Assembly (NCBI GenBank): GCA_964609385.1
Contig: CAZSSM010000031.1
Location: 6,742-70,741 of the forward strand
Source of the DNA: CAZSSM01 sp964609385
GTDB taxonomy: Bacteria; Planctomycetota; Planctomycetia; Isosphaerales; Isosphaeraceae
DNA length: 64,000 nt
Direction: 5' to 3'
The notes beneath the pieces were generated by a model, which saw nothing but the letters and a program-made list of their open reading frames with translations, searched no databases and was not told the DNA's origin. The translations under genes were made by a program, and so were the position numbers. Positions 9,231 through 18,274 of this stretch are shown piece by piece. Position 1 is the stretch's first letter. Each line of letters begins with the position of its first letter.

Positions 9231-10925
9231 ATGTCGATGACCGCCTTTTCAAGCTCGCCACTCTCCACGCTTCCGCGTTCTAGCGGGATCCTCTTGCACC
9301 CGACCTCGCTGCCCGGCCGGTTCGGCCAAGGAGACCTCGGGCCTGAGGCCCATCGGTTCGTCCAGCGCCTCGCCGACGCCGGTCAGACCTGGTGGCAGAT
9401 GCTCCCGATCGGCCCGGTCGGCTTCGGCGGCTCGCCCTACCAATCGACCTCCTCATGGGCCGGCGACCTCGGCCTGATCAGCCCGATCCCGCTCCATCAC
9501 GACGGCCTGGTCAACGCTGCCGAGGTCGACGCCCTGGTCGATCAGTTCGACGACCCGACCGGTGTCGACTACCCCAAGGTCGCCAAGGCCAAGGGCGCTC
9601 TGTTGTCCAAAGCCTACACCCGCTTCGACAACGACGACGAGGGGTTCCACCACTTCTGCCGCGACCAGTCGTCCTGGCTCGATGACTATGCCCTGTTCAT
9701 GGCCCTCAAAGAGCACCACGACGGCCAAGCCTGGAACACCTGGCCCGAGCCGCTCGCCGCACGCAAGCCCGAGGCCTTGGCCGAAGCCCGCGATACCCTG
9801 GCCAGGCCGATCGACTTCCAACGATTCGTCCAGTACCAGTTCGAGCGCCAGTGGTCCGACCTCCGGGCCACCTGTCGCGCTCGAAATGTCCGGCTCATCG
9901 GTGATCTTCCGATCTTCGTCGCCTTCGATAGCGCCGACGTTTGGGCGAATCGGCACTTGTTTCGACTCGATAAGGATCACAACCCGACGCACGTCGCCGG
10001 CGTACCGCCCGATTACTTCTGCGAGACCGGGCAGCTCTGGGGTAACCCGGTCTATAACTGGCCGATCCACGAGCGCGATGGGTTCGCTTGGTGGGCCGAG
10101 CGGGTCCGAGGCGCGTTGCGCCGGGTCGACCTGATCCGGCTCGATCACTTCCGCGGCTTCGACGCCTACTGGGCCGTTCCGTTCGGCGAGCCGACGGCCG
10201 TCAACGGGACCTGGGAACCGACGCCCGGTGAGGCCCTACTCACAGCACTCCGGCTCGACCTCGGTGGGCTCCCGCTCATCGCCGAGGACCTCGGCGAGAT
10301 CAATGACGACGTCGAAGCACTCCGCGACCGACACGGCCTACCCGGCATGCGTGTCTTGCAATTCGCCTTCGGCCACGACCCCAAGGCCTACGACTATCTC
10401 CCACACAACTTCGTGCCCCACTGCGTGGCCTACACCGGAACCCACGACAACGACACCTTGCTAAGCTGGTTCGCCACCGACGTCACCGATTCAACGCAAC
10501 CCCCCGAGGAGATCGCCAGCGAGCGCCGGTATATCCGACGCTACCTCGATGCCCCCGACGCTCCTCCCGAGCAGGTCGTCCGCGGCCTCATCCGCCTCCT
10601 CCACGGCTCGGTCGCGGACTTGGCGATCGTCCCGCTCCAGGACCTGTTGGTGCTCGGCAACGATGCGCGGATGAACCGACCGGGGACCGCCCAGGGCAAT
10701 TGGGCCTGGCGCGTCCTCGAAGGCCAGATCAGCGACGAGGCCTTCGCCTGGCTCGCCGACGTCACCGCCGCCTACGCACGCTGGAACGGTATCCCGCCCC
10801 ACGACTTGCAACCGCCCTATCAACAGGCCCAGCTCGCCGGCGTGAAGCCTCATCGTCCGCCCGAGACGACCGATGATGACTCCGCCGCGAACGAAGGATT
10901 GCCGACGAAGAACACCATCGAATGA
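9231..10925 (+). CDS. malQ: 4-alpha-glucanotransferase (amylomaltase, GH77)
   Basis: 564 residues. It disproportionates maltodextrins by moving glucan chains between acceptors. GH77 hallmarks are SSGILLHPTSLPGRFGQGDL at the N-terminus, GFGGSPYQSTSSWAG, LIGDLPIFVAFDSADVW, LIRLDHFRGFDAYW (nucleophile Asp), PLIAEDLGEI (acid/base Glu) and YTGTHDNDT. The C-terminus carries about 40 extra hydrophilic residues beyond the usual end. It starts 48 bases after the membrane protein gene and may share its transcript. Confidence 0.96.
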   Translation: MSMTAFSSSPLSTLPRSSGILLHPTSLPGRFGQGDLGPEAHRFVQRLADAGQTWWQMLPIGPVGFGGSPYQSTSSWAGDLGLISPIPLHHDGLVNAAEVDALVDQFDDPTGVDYPKVAKAKGALLSKAYTRFDNDDEGFHHFCRDQSSWLDDYALFMALKEHHDGQAWNTWPEPLAARKPEALAEARDTLARPIDFQRFVQYQFERQWSDLRATCRARNVRLIGDLPIFVAFDSADVWANRHLFRLDKDHNPTHVAGVPPDYFCETGQLWGNPVYNWPIHERDGFAWWAERVRGALRRVDLIRLDHFRGFDAYWAVPFGEPTAVNGTWEPTPGEALLTALRLDLGGLPLIAEDLGEINDDVEALRDRHGLPGMRVLQFAFGHDPKAYDYLPHNFVPHCVAYTGTHDNDTLLSWFATDVTDSTQPPEEIASERRYIRRYLDAPDAPPEQVVRGLIRLLHGSVADLAIVPLQDLLVLGNDARMNRPGTAQGNWAWRVLEGQISDEAFAWLADVTAAYARWNGIPPHDLQPPYQQAQLAGVKPHRPPETTDDDSAANEGLPTKNTIE

Positions 10926-11440
10926 ATTATTTAATTTCAACATTTGAAAAACATTCATATCCAAACAAGCTGCGATGGGATGGCTGATCCATCTCGTCGT
11001 TTCAGGCTTCGAGAGTCGGCCGGATTTTTCTCGACGAACGCCCCGAGATCAGACTGTGGTGGGGATCCGTTAGGAGTCCGTCGACTTTCCGGCCTTTTGA
11101 GCCGCTCGATGCAGGGTCGCCGCCGTCACAACCCGAACTGTTCGGACTGCCCGGCGCGCGAGGCTCCTCAACGGCCTTCTCATCAAAGAAGGTCGATTCC
11201 TCGATCCGTCGTGTCCGTATTTTCAAAGATCCCACGCTCCGCATCGATGGCGGACCATTAGTTCGGCCCGCTCCAGCGCCCCGTTTCGCGGTGTCGATTC
11301 GATGATCGGCGATCTCCCTCAACGCGTGATCCCCGGAGGATTTCCGGGCGTCCCAGCCCCACGGATCGAATGGGCCGGCGCGTCGGACGGGCGATCGTCG
11401 AACCGAACGACCCGGCGAGCTTCTCGAGGCGCTGTGATGC
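10926..11440. other. Intergenic region after malQ
   Basis: About 515 bases between the convergent ends of malQ and the membrane HTH gene. It opens with a short AT-rich patch (10925-10970) unlike the flanking GC-rich DNA. Several open frames cross it, but their compositions (Arg/Ser-rich, no hydrophobic core) look like GC-driven shadows. Nothing else is recognised. Confidence 0.5.
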
Positions 11441-12364
11441 TCATTCGAGTTGGGGCAGCGCACGCGACTCCAACGCGATCCGGCCCAGCGTTCGGACGTA
11501 TCGATCGATCTCGACACGACTCGAGATTCGACCGTTGGGTCCCGCGAACCGCCCCGACACCTCAAGGACGAGCCGACGACCGCGGAGCATCGCAAGGCCC
11601 GATGCCCAGGTCCGCCCGAGCCAACCGAAAGCCCCCACGATCCGGCGAATCGCCCCGATCGCGCCCAGCACGATCGACCAGGCGATCATCCCGATAATCA
11701 CAGGCGGCGCGATCAACAAGACGAGGACGGCCATCAGGACCCAACCGCCGGTCGTGATCGGCGGTCCCGATACCGGTTCGGGATCCGATCGCATGCCGGT
11801 CGCTTCTTCCAAATCCATCACGCAAGTTGGTTCCACCGGTTCGTCTCGATGGGTCTCGGACGCGTCCGGGTTCGAGCCGGGATCATACACCCAGACGGCA
11901 TGATCGCTCGACGGCCATTCGGTGGGAGCGATCAACACGACCCGTGTGGCCAGCGGAGGCTCCAATAAGAACTCATCCCGGACGGGATATTTACGCCCTG
12001 ATACGCCGATTGTTGGGTCCGACCGCTCAGCCTGTACGCTTCGAACCGTTTTCGACGGGCGTTGATCAAGGACCGTACCACGATCTGCATGGCCGACGAT
12101 CGGCTCTAAAGCTGTGCGTCGTGGTTCGATCGGACCGTTGCGTTCGAACAAGGCCTCGTGGACGCGGATCAGGAAATGGGTGTACGGATCCTCATCCTCA
12201 GGGTCATCGAGATCGGGGTCGAAGTCGGATCCGCGCTCGATCCAATCGTCGAAGGAGGCGCGATCGATCCCGAGCTGAAGACAGGCCAGGTCAAGTGGTG
12301 CTCCGGCCCGAAGCATATGGCAGAGCCGTGCCGTCAACCATCGATCGGGGCCCTCGCGAACCAT
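11441..12364 (-). CDS. Hypothetical membrane protein with N-terminal helix-turn-helix-like segment
   Basis: 307 residues. Residues about 12-43 (ARLCHMLRAGAPLDLACLQL then GIDRASFDDWIERG) look like a small HTH of the terminase/transposase small-subunit kind. An acidic stretch and a hydrophilic linker follow. One long or two short hydrophobic helices lie at 206-248, and the C-terminus is basic. A cytoplasmic DNA-binding head on a membrane anchor is an inference. The GTGAGGG just before the ATG can serve as ribosome binding site. I do not recognise the family. It diverges from the LRR gene. Confidence 0.6.
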   Translation of the reverse strand: MVREGPDRWLTARLCHMLRAGAPLDLACLQLGIDRASFDDWIERGSDFDPDLDDPEDEDPYTHFLIRVHEALFERNGPIEPRRTALEPIVGHADRGTVLDQRPSKTVRSVQAERSDPTIGVSGRKYPVRDEFLLEPPLATRVVLIAPTEWPSSDHAVWVYDPGSNPDASETHRDEPVEPTCVMDLEEATGMRSDPEPVSGPPITTGGWVLMAVLVLLIAPPVIIGMIAWSIVLGAIGAIRRIVGAFGWLGRTWASGLAMLRGRRLVLEVSGRFAGPNGRISSRVEIDRYVRTLGRIALESRALPQLE

Positions 12365-12672
12365 CCAACCCTCACAACTCTCTCGATCTTATACCCGGCC
12401 GATCTGCGCCACGACGCCCATGATCGATGCCGACAAGACAACATCAGGCGATGCGCCAGTCTGGTTCACGGATAAAATGGGCCAGACTCGACACGAGACC
12501 TTTTGACCAAATTGATCGACCCGATCCACCCGATCGATCGGACTCGGCCGGACCTCCAACCGCGCCTGGATCGCGTGGTCGAATCACCCCAACTTGGATC
12601 ACCTCTTGAGAGACTTCCCAACTCACTAACGATCTCGAGAGGCAAGTGACTATCAACTGATGAGGACACCTC
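12365..12672. other. Divergent intergenic region, HTH membrane gene / LRR gene
   Basis: 308 bases that must hold the promoters of both flanking divergent genes. No convincing promoter, operator or small gene could be read. GAGGA just before 12673 is the LRR gene's ribosome binding site. Confidence 0.4.
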
Positions 12673-13731
12673 ATGAACGATGAGGACCAGTATTTCCGAA
12701 CCTGGCTCGGCGAAATCGTCGACGCCTATCGTCCCGACGATCCCAAGTCGGCCGAGCCCCTGCTGGTGGCCTCGGACCGGCTCTTTGAGCTGGGCGACCT
12801 CTTCGGCTCGTCCGCGATCCGCGCCCTCGCCGAAGGGTCGATCCGAAAGGCGTCGATCCGAGTTCCGCACAAGATGATCGACTCGCCGATGATCGCCTAC
12901 ATCGGCCATCCGCACATCCATATCATGCTCTCACACTTGGATTTCATGGAGACTCCGGAGGGGATCGCCTCGCTGCTGATCGCATCGGAATTTCCTGGAG
13001 CGGTCTCAATCAATCCAGCGCATATCGGCTTCCGCCTGAAGGAGATATTTGGATCCCCGATACTCGGGAAGGTCGAGTCGCTGAGCATCCATGGTCCCGG
13101 CCTCTCCCCCCGAACCATTGACGAACTTGTCGGCTCACCGCTTGCCCATCGACTCCGACGGCTTGAACTGGATCGCGTGGAGTTGGAACCGGCCGATGTT
13201 CGGACATTGACCCGTGGCCCGTTCGAACAGCTCGAGATCCTGATGCTCCGTTCGAATCTCATAGGCAACGATGCGATCGAACTCTTGGCCGGAGCCGCTG
13301 CGCTAGGAAACCTCCGGGCACTCGATCTCGCCGAGAACCAGATCGGCAATGCTGGTGCCCGAGCCTTGGCGCGGTCGAGGACCTTGGCGTATCTGCAATG
13401 GTTGGACCTGAGCGGGAACATGATCGGCCATGAAGGGGCCTTGGAGTTCGGCGCGACTGACGCGTTGCTGAGCCTGAGGGGACTCGACCTTCGGAGGAAC
13501 ACGATCCATGATCCCGAACTCGCCGCCTCGGTTCAGTCGATGCGCGTCGGCCCGCTCGATCTGTTGCTGATGGACACCACCAACCCGTTAGGAGTCGTCC
13601 AGTATTATTCATTGTCCGGACTTGGGACGATTCGCGACATCCTCGCAACGGGGTCCGTCATCGACACAGAAACCTTCGGCGAACCGGATGCCGAGGTGCC
13701 CACGACTCCAGACCAGCCGGATCGATGCTGA
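12673..13731 (+). CDS. Leucine-rich repeat protein (ribonuclease-inhibitor type)
   Basis: 352 residues, no signal peptide. Helical N-terminal part (residues 1-45: YFRTWLGEIVDAYRPDDPK). From about 145 to 290 there are four or five LRRs of 27-29 residues with L-x-x-L-x-L-x-x-N cores, for example LRALDLAENQIGNAGARAL and LQWLDLSGNMIGHEGALEF. This layout is common in planctomycete LRR proteins, which are presumed protein-binding scaffolds; no partner can be named. It converges on treY with only 29 bases between the stops. Confidence 0.8.
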   Translation: MNDEDQYFRTWLGEIVDAYRPDDPKSAEPLLVASDRLFELGDLFGSSAIRALAEGSIRKASIRVPHKMIDSPMIAYIGHPHIHIMLSHLDFMETPEGIASLLIASEFPGAVSINPAHIGFRLKEIFGSPILGKVESLSIHGPGLSPRTIDELVGSPLAHRLRRLELDRVELEPADVRTLTRGPFEQLEILMLRSNLIGNDAIELLAGAAALGNLRALDLAENQIGNAGARALARSRTLAYLQWLDLSGNMIGHEGALEFGATDALLSLRGLDLRRNTIHDPELAASVQSMRVGPLDLLLMDTTNPLGVVQYYSLSGLGTIRDILATGSVIDTETFGEPDAEVPTTPDQPDRC

Positions 13732-13760
13732 GATCTCGATCGTGGGCCGGCTCGGGAAGA

Positions 13761-16700
13761 TCACTCGAGATCGGCGTTGACGAGCAGGGCGACCGGGAGG
13801 ACGTCGAAGAGCTGGGACAAGGGCAGGGCGGGGACGTCGTTCTCGAGGAGGACCGGCTCGTGGACCTCGTCGGTGAGCAGGTTGCGGAGCCGGGCGTTGG
13901 CGAGGGCTTCGGGTAGGACGAGGTGGGTCTGGCTCCAGACGTCGCCGAGGGGAGCGACCTCGGCGTGCTCACCCATCAAGGGAGCGACCAACCGCGCCAC
14001 TGCGCTGAGGGCGAACTGGCCGTCGAGCTGGCGGAGCGAGGCAACGACCTGATAGCGCCGCTCGCCGTCGGCTTCCACAGCGCGGTAGGACCCGTTCTGA
14101 TAGAGCGCGGGCTGTTGTCGACGATGATCGAGCACCGTGTAGATCAGATACAGCTTGATGGCCCCTGAGGACGCGTCGCCGTAGAGGCGTCGGGCCAGTT
14201 CGGCGCGGGGGGTGCCGATCTCCAAGGAGCCGCGGAGGGCGTCGAGGATCCGACGTCGACGGTCGAAATCGACCGGGCGTCGATTGTCGGGGTCAACGAG
14301 GCTGAAATCCCAGAGTTCGCACCCTTGGTAGATGTCGGGGATCCCGGGTGAGGTCAGCTTGAGCAGGGTCTGGCCAAGCGAGTGGACGATGCCAACCCGC
14401 GCCACATGACGGATGAACGGAACGATATCTTTCAGGAACGGATGGGCATCGGGGCTCTGAAGGATTTCTCGGACGAATGAGGTGAGGTTCTCGACGTATG
14501 ACGGATCGATGTCGGTCCAAGTTGTGTTGACCTTCGCCTCACGGACGGCCTTGGCGATGTAGTCCTGGACGCGGAGGACGTAGTCGTTGGGTACGGCGAT
14601 CGGCTCTTGGGGCTCGTCCGAATCGAAGTCGAGCAGTTCGAAGGGCCAAGTCCCGACCAGAATCTGATAGAGCAGATATTCTTCGCGGGCATCGGGCACG
14701 ATCCGCTCGTCAGGCTGGGTGATCTTCTTACGCGCGTTCCAACGAGCCCAACGGGCCAGCCGAGTGTTCCACTCCTCGGGCAGTTCGCTGAGGACGTTGA
14801 TCCGGATCCGGGTGTCCTCACCGCGCTTGGTGTCGTGGGTGGCGGTGGTCGAGAGCCCTGGCCAGCGATCCAGGCGCATCAGGTTGAGCTGGTGGAAAGC
14901 CTGAGGCGAGGTGCCGAAACGGGTCGGGTCGTTGCCGACCTCGTTGAGCGAGGCGAGGCGGAACTGTCGGTAGTTTGCCGTATCTTCCAGACCTTTGGCC
15001 ATGATCGGACCGGTGGTCTGCTGGAAGCGAACGATGAAGGTGTCGAGGGTCTGCTGACTCTCGGCGGTGAGGGCCAACGGTAATTCGCCGAGCAGGGCGT
15101 CTTGGAGGAACTGAAAGACCGAGGCGTCGATGGTGGGGATCCGTTGCCGGGCGCGGGCGACGGCCTGCTCGACGAAGGCGCGGTCGCGGGGCTCGACGAC
15201 GTCGCCGGGCCGGTGATAGGTCCGGTAAACGGGGAACCAGGCGATCACCTCGCGGAGGGCGCGTCGGAGGTCGTTGAGCGTGAAGTCGCGGCTGTTCCGA
15301 CTCGACTCGGAGACCCGATTGAGGCTCCGGGCCAAGGTGTTCAGCTCGCTCGCTAGGGCCGAGCGGGCGATCAATTGCTTGGCCTGATAGGTGACCTCGA
15401 CGAAGCTGTCGCGGTCGCCGGTGAACTCGACATAGGTCGTGCTGATCGGCTCGGAGCCGTTGGGGTCGACGAAGAGGCCGTTGAGGGCGTTGAGGAACTC
15501 GTAGCCGACGGTGCCGTCGATGGGCCAATGGACCGGCAGTTCCTCACCACGGCTCAGGATCTTCTCAGCGACGATCGGGTACCGGGCGAACAGGGAGGAG
15601 TTGTCCTCCTCCAGGTCCATGGAGTGGAGCCGCTTGAGGTACGGTTCAACGGCGTACCAGGGTGGCAAGGCGTTCGACAATGAGGACGGATCGGAGATCC
15701 CGGAGGGGTCGGGGCTCTCGGCGACATCGCCTTCCAAGTTCGCCGCGTCGATCCGGGGACGGTCTGTTGGGTCGACCGGCTCGGGGTTTGTCGGTGTATC
15801 GGTCAATGAGGGTTGGGCTTCGAGGAGCTCCTGGTAACGGCTCCGGCACTGTCGGAGGAAAATCTCGTGCTGGAGCCGCTCGAAGTACTCGGAGGGGTCG
15901 GCCAGTCCATCGGGGTGGTCGATCCGAAGGCAAGAGACGTTGCCTTGGGCGACCCAGTCGAGGATCAGGTCGTGGGTGGCCAGGAAGACGGGGGGGTCTT
16001 CGGTCCGGAGCCCGGCCAGCTCGTTAATATCGAAGAAGCGTCGGTAGTTGATCTCTTCGCTGGCGACCCGCCAGTAGGCCAGCCGGTAGTGCTGGGCCTC
16101 AAGGATGGTGTGCAACGCATCGAAGCTTCGGGGGTCGCCAGGTATGCCTTGGAGCCGGTCGATGGTCCGGTCGATCATCGCGGCGATGGGCGGGCAGTCC
16201 TCGATGAGCCGTGCGATCCGTCGCTTGATGACGGCGGTTTCCAGGAGGGTTCGCTGGCGAATCTCAGCGAAGGTTTTGTGCTGCTGGGGAACCGGCAGGT
16301 TCTCGGAGGAGGCCAAGATGCTCCGATATTCCAGGAGGTAGGGTTGGTCGCCCTCATCGAACTGGAGGGCCAACTCGTCCAATTGATCGAGCGAAGCGCC
16401 GAGGATCTGAGCGTAGCTGGAGGCACAGAGCGGGAGCTTGTGATCATAGTACTGGAGGAAGAAGGCCCCGTCCTCGCGGGCCAACCGGAGCTTACCCGCC
16501 TCCAAGACCAGGCCGTACTGATTCTCCAGGATCGGGAGCAGGACACGCCCCTCCAGTTCCTCCTTGACCGGATGCCAGTCGATATCGAAGAAGTGGGCCG
16601 AGGGCGCTAAGGGGCCGTTCTCCAAGACATCCAACCAGTATTTGTTGGGTCCAACGATGCCCATATGGTTGGGGACGACGTCGAGGACGCGACGCATACC

Positions 16701-17066
16701 GCGTGCCTCGAGCGCATCGACGAGACGCTGGTGGTCGTCCTCACCACCGAGTTCGGTGTTGACATGGCTATGGTCGAAGACGTCATAGCCGTGCGTGCTA
16801 CCCGGTCGCGCCTCCAGGTAAGGCGAGAAATATGTGTCGCTGATGCCGAGGACCTCGAGATAGTCGAGAATCTCCACCACCCTTGTGAACGGGAACCCCT
16901 CGTGGACCTGGAGCCGGTAAGTGACCCGAGGACGTTGCGGCGGATCCTCCGAGCGAACCTGCTCCCAGAGTTGATGCGCGAGTGCCTCGGCCGGCTCGAG
17001 GGACTGGGACGCCGGCGAGCCGTTAGTGGCCATCGCCTCGCGTTCGTCGGCACGCGATTCGTCCAT
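13761..17066 (-). CDS. treY: Maltooligosyl trehalose synthase
   Basis: 1101 residues. It isomerises the reducing-end alpha-1,4 bond of maltodextrins to the alpha,alpha-1,1 bond of trehalose; the partner TreZ is not in this window. GH13 motifs in order: TYRLQVHEGFPF, DVVPNHMGIVGPNKYWLDV, CLRIDHPDGLADP (nucleophile Asp), YPIVAEKILSRGEELP (acid/base Glu) and TTATHDTKRGED. It is longer than most TreY proteins, partly through a Pro/Ser/Asp-rich insert of about 60 residues between the second and third conserved regions. AAGGAGAG lies 11 bases before the ATG. Sited near glgB and malQ, it points to glycogen-to-trehalose conversion. Confidence 0.94.
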   Translation of the reverse strand: MDESRADEREAMATNGSPASQSLEPAEALAHQLWEQVRSEDPPQRPRVTYRLQVHEGFPFTRVVEILDYLEVLGISDTYFSPYLEARPGSTHGYDVFDHSHVNTELGGEDDHQRLVDALEARGMRRVLDVVPNHMGIVGPNKYWLDVLENGPLAPSAHFFDIDWHPVKEELEGRVLLPILENQYGLVLEAGKLRLAREDGAFFLQYYDHKLPLCASSYAQILGASLDQLDELALQFDEGDQPYLLEYRSILASSENLPVPQQHKTFAEIRQRTLLETAVIKRRIARLIEDCPPIAAMIDRTIDRLQGIPGDPRSFDALHTILEAQHYRLAYWRVASEEINYRRFFDINELAGLRTEDPPVFLATHDLILDWVAQGNVSCLRIDHPDGLADPSEYFERLQHEIFLRQCRSRYQELLEAQPSLTDTPTNPEPVDPTDRPRIDAANLEGDVAESPDPSGISDPSSLSNALPPWYAVEPYLKRLHSMDLEEDNSSLFARYPIVAEKILSRGEELPVHWPIDGTVGYEFLNALNGLFVDPNGSEPISTTYVEFTGDRDSFVEVTYQAKQLIARSALASELNTLARSLNRVSESSRNSRDFTLNDLRRALREVIAWFPVYRTYHRPGDVVEPRDRAFVEQAVARARQRIPTIDASVFQFLQDALLGELPLALTAESQQTLDTFIVRFQQTTGPIMAKGLEDTANYRQFRLASLNEVGNDPTRFGTSPQAFHQLNLMRLDRWPGLSTTATHDTKRGEDTRIRINVLSELPEEWNTRLARWARWNARKKITQPDERIVPDAREEYLLYQILVGTWPFELLDFDSDEPQEPIAVPNDYVLRVQDYIAKAVREAKVNTTWTDIDPSYVENLTSFVREILQSPDAHPFLKDIVPFIRHVARVGIVHSLGQTLLKLTSPGIPDIYQGCELWDFSLVDPDNRRPVDFDRRRRILDALRGSLEIGTPRAELARRLYGDASSGAIKLYLIYTVLDHRRQQPALYQNGSYRAVEADGERRYQVVASLRQLDGQFALSAVARLVAPLMGEHAEVAPLGDVWSQTHLVLPEALANARLRNLLTDEVHEPVLLENDVPALPLSQLFDVLPVALLVNADLE

Positions 17067-17185
17067 GGGCCGGTCTCTCCTTCCGATGCAGAATCAAATC
17101 CCAATGGTGACCGACCGACGTCTGGGCAGGTGGTCGGGTATACGGATCGCAATGAGTCTACAACGATCCTCGTCCGATCTCACTA

Positions 17186-17217
17186 GAGCGATTCGTATGC
17201 CGAGCTCGGAATCGCTC
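17186..17217. repeat. Inverted repeat upstream of treY
   Basis: Perfect 9-bp arms GAGCGATTC and GAATCGCTC are separated by 14 bases that themselves contain the palindrome CGAGCTCG. It sits about 120 bases before the treY ATG, so it could be an operator or a 5'-UTR hairpin. Confidence 0.5.
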
Positions 17218-17340
17218 GACGCTTCTGTCCAGGGCGTCCTCATAGCTGGACGACTAGTGACGCGATCAGCTTGAGTTCGAGGAGTGAATCGACCGAGTAT
17301 CGGCCCAATCGAGATTGATCACAGCGAGTTCAAGGCGACC

Positions 17341-17377
17341 GGGACTCGGATGCACCGCGGGGTGCGATCCGAGTCCC
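17341..17377 (-). terminator. Strong hairpin, candidate terminator of the 81-residue gene
   Basis: Arms GGGACTCGGAT/ATCCGAGTCCC (11 bp) continue through a single bulged base into GCACC/GGTGC around a short GC-rich loop. It lies about 90 bases past the stop of the minus-strand gene at 17469-17714. There is no T-tract on either strand, so it could instead be an RNA processing or regulatory element. Confidence 0.45.
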
Positions 17378-17468
17378 AAGCCTGATGAGTGATCGAACGA
17401 TGAGGGCTGGATAAGAGGATACCAGAGCGTTCTGTCGTCATTTGCCTGGTGCCTGCAGGCAGACCGAC

Positions 17469-17714
17469 TCAGTTGTCCTCTGGAGAAACGCTTTCCTTGA
17501 GAGCCAGTTGGTTGACGATCGTGGCGGCGTCTTCAGCGCGGGATTCCGAGCCATACTTGGCGACGATCGCCGAGTGAGAGCCATCGGTGTAGACGCCGAC
17601 GACCCCGAAGAGCCCCTTGACCGGAACCATCTCGGCGCGGACGTAGAGGCCCGAGCGGATCAGGGCGGCCAGGTTGTATTGCCAGAGTTGGGTTTCCGCA
17701 AGCTTCATCGCCAT
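17469..17714 (-). CDS. Small hypothetical protein (81 residues)
   Basis: 81 residues with balanced composition and a beta-rich centre (VKGLFGVVGVYTDGSHSAIV), no signal peptide or membrane helix. GAAGGGG lies about 8 bases before the ATG, a good ribosome binding site. The family is not recognised. It lies alone between treY and the ROK kinase gene on the same strand as both. Confidence 0.6.
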   Translation of the reverse strand: MAMKLAETQLWQYNLAALIRSGLYVRAEMVPVKGLFGVVGVYTDGSHSAIVAKYGSESRAEDAATIVNQLALKESVSPEDN

Positions 17715-18274
17715 CTCATGCCCCTTCAGCTTCGTGACGAGCGTTTGGGTGAGTGATGTCGTCTTATTGTGGAGACCGGATCACCATCGGCAAGCCAGTG
17801 TGAACTGGAAGCCGCGTGATCCGATCTGTCTTGTCATGAAGCGGTCCGAAGAACCCGGCTCGGACAACGCGTCGATTCGCCAGGCGGATGGTCTCGGAAG
17901 ATCAAGCCCCTCGACTGAGGAAGAGCCCATGGGGGTCGTAGAGGTTCGCTGATGCCACCGAGTCTAAGCTCAGTTTACAACGATCTCCGGCTGTTGTGTC
18001 GACCGAGAAATCTGCCATAGGGGCCCTAGCAAAGGAGGGGCCAGAGCGATCGATGCCGGCCTGTCATCAAGGCCCGGTCGCTTCCGTTTCGTGCGGAACA
18101 TACCGCCCTGTATTGATTTAGGTTTCATATCCGCCAAAGACAAACCGAGACGATTTACCGAAACTCTCAAGAAACGTTCAACCATGACGTCCTTCGAGAC
18201 GGCTTGGGTCTGCCGGAGAGATCGTCAGATCGTGCCGAAGTGGCGGGCAACAAATTGCCGGGTGAAAAGCCGGC
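17715..18274. other. Intergenic region between the ROK kinase end and the 81-residue gene
   Basis: 560 bases. A 71-codon frame at 17970-18185 (minus) has no clear ribosome binding site or family resemblance and is not called. The stretch 18095-18180 is more AT-rich than its surroundings. No structure is recognised. Confidence 0.4.

Larger units (their letters stand above)
17067..17468. other. Intergenic region upstream of treY
   Basis: About 400 bases with no credible gene. It holds two strong inverted repeats, at 17186-17217 and 17341-17377, and presumably the treY promoter. Confidence 0.5.

Noticed and set aside
11002..11595. 197-codon minus-strand frame after malQ
   Set aside because: Ser/Arg-rich without hydrophobic core and overlapping the better supported gene at 11441-12364.
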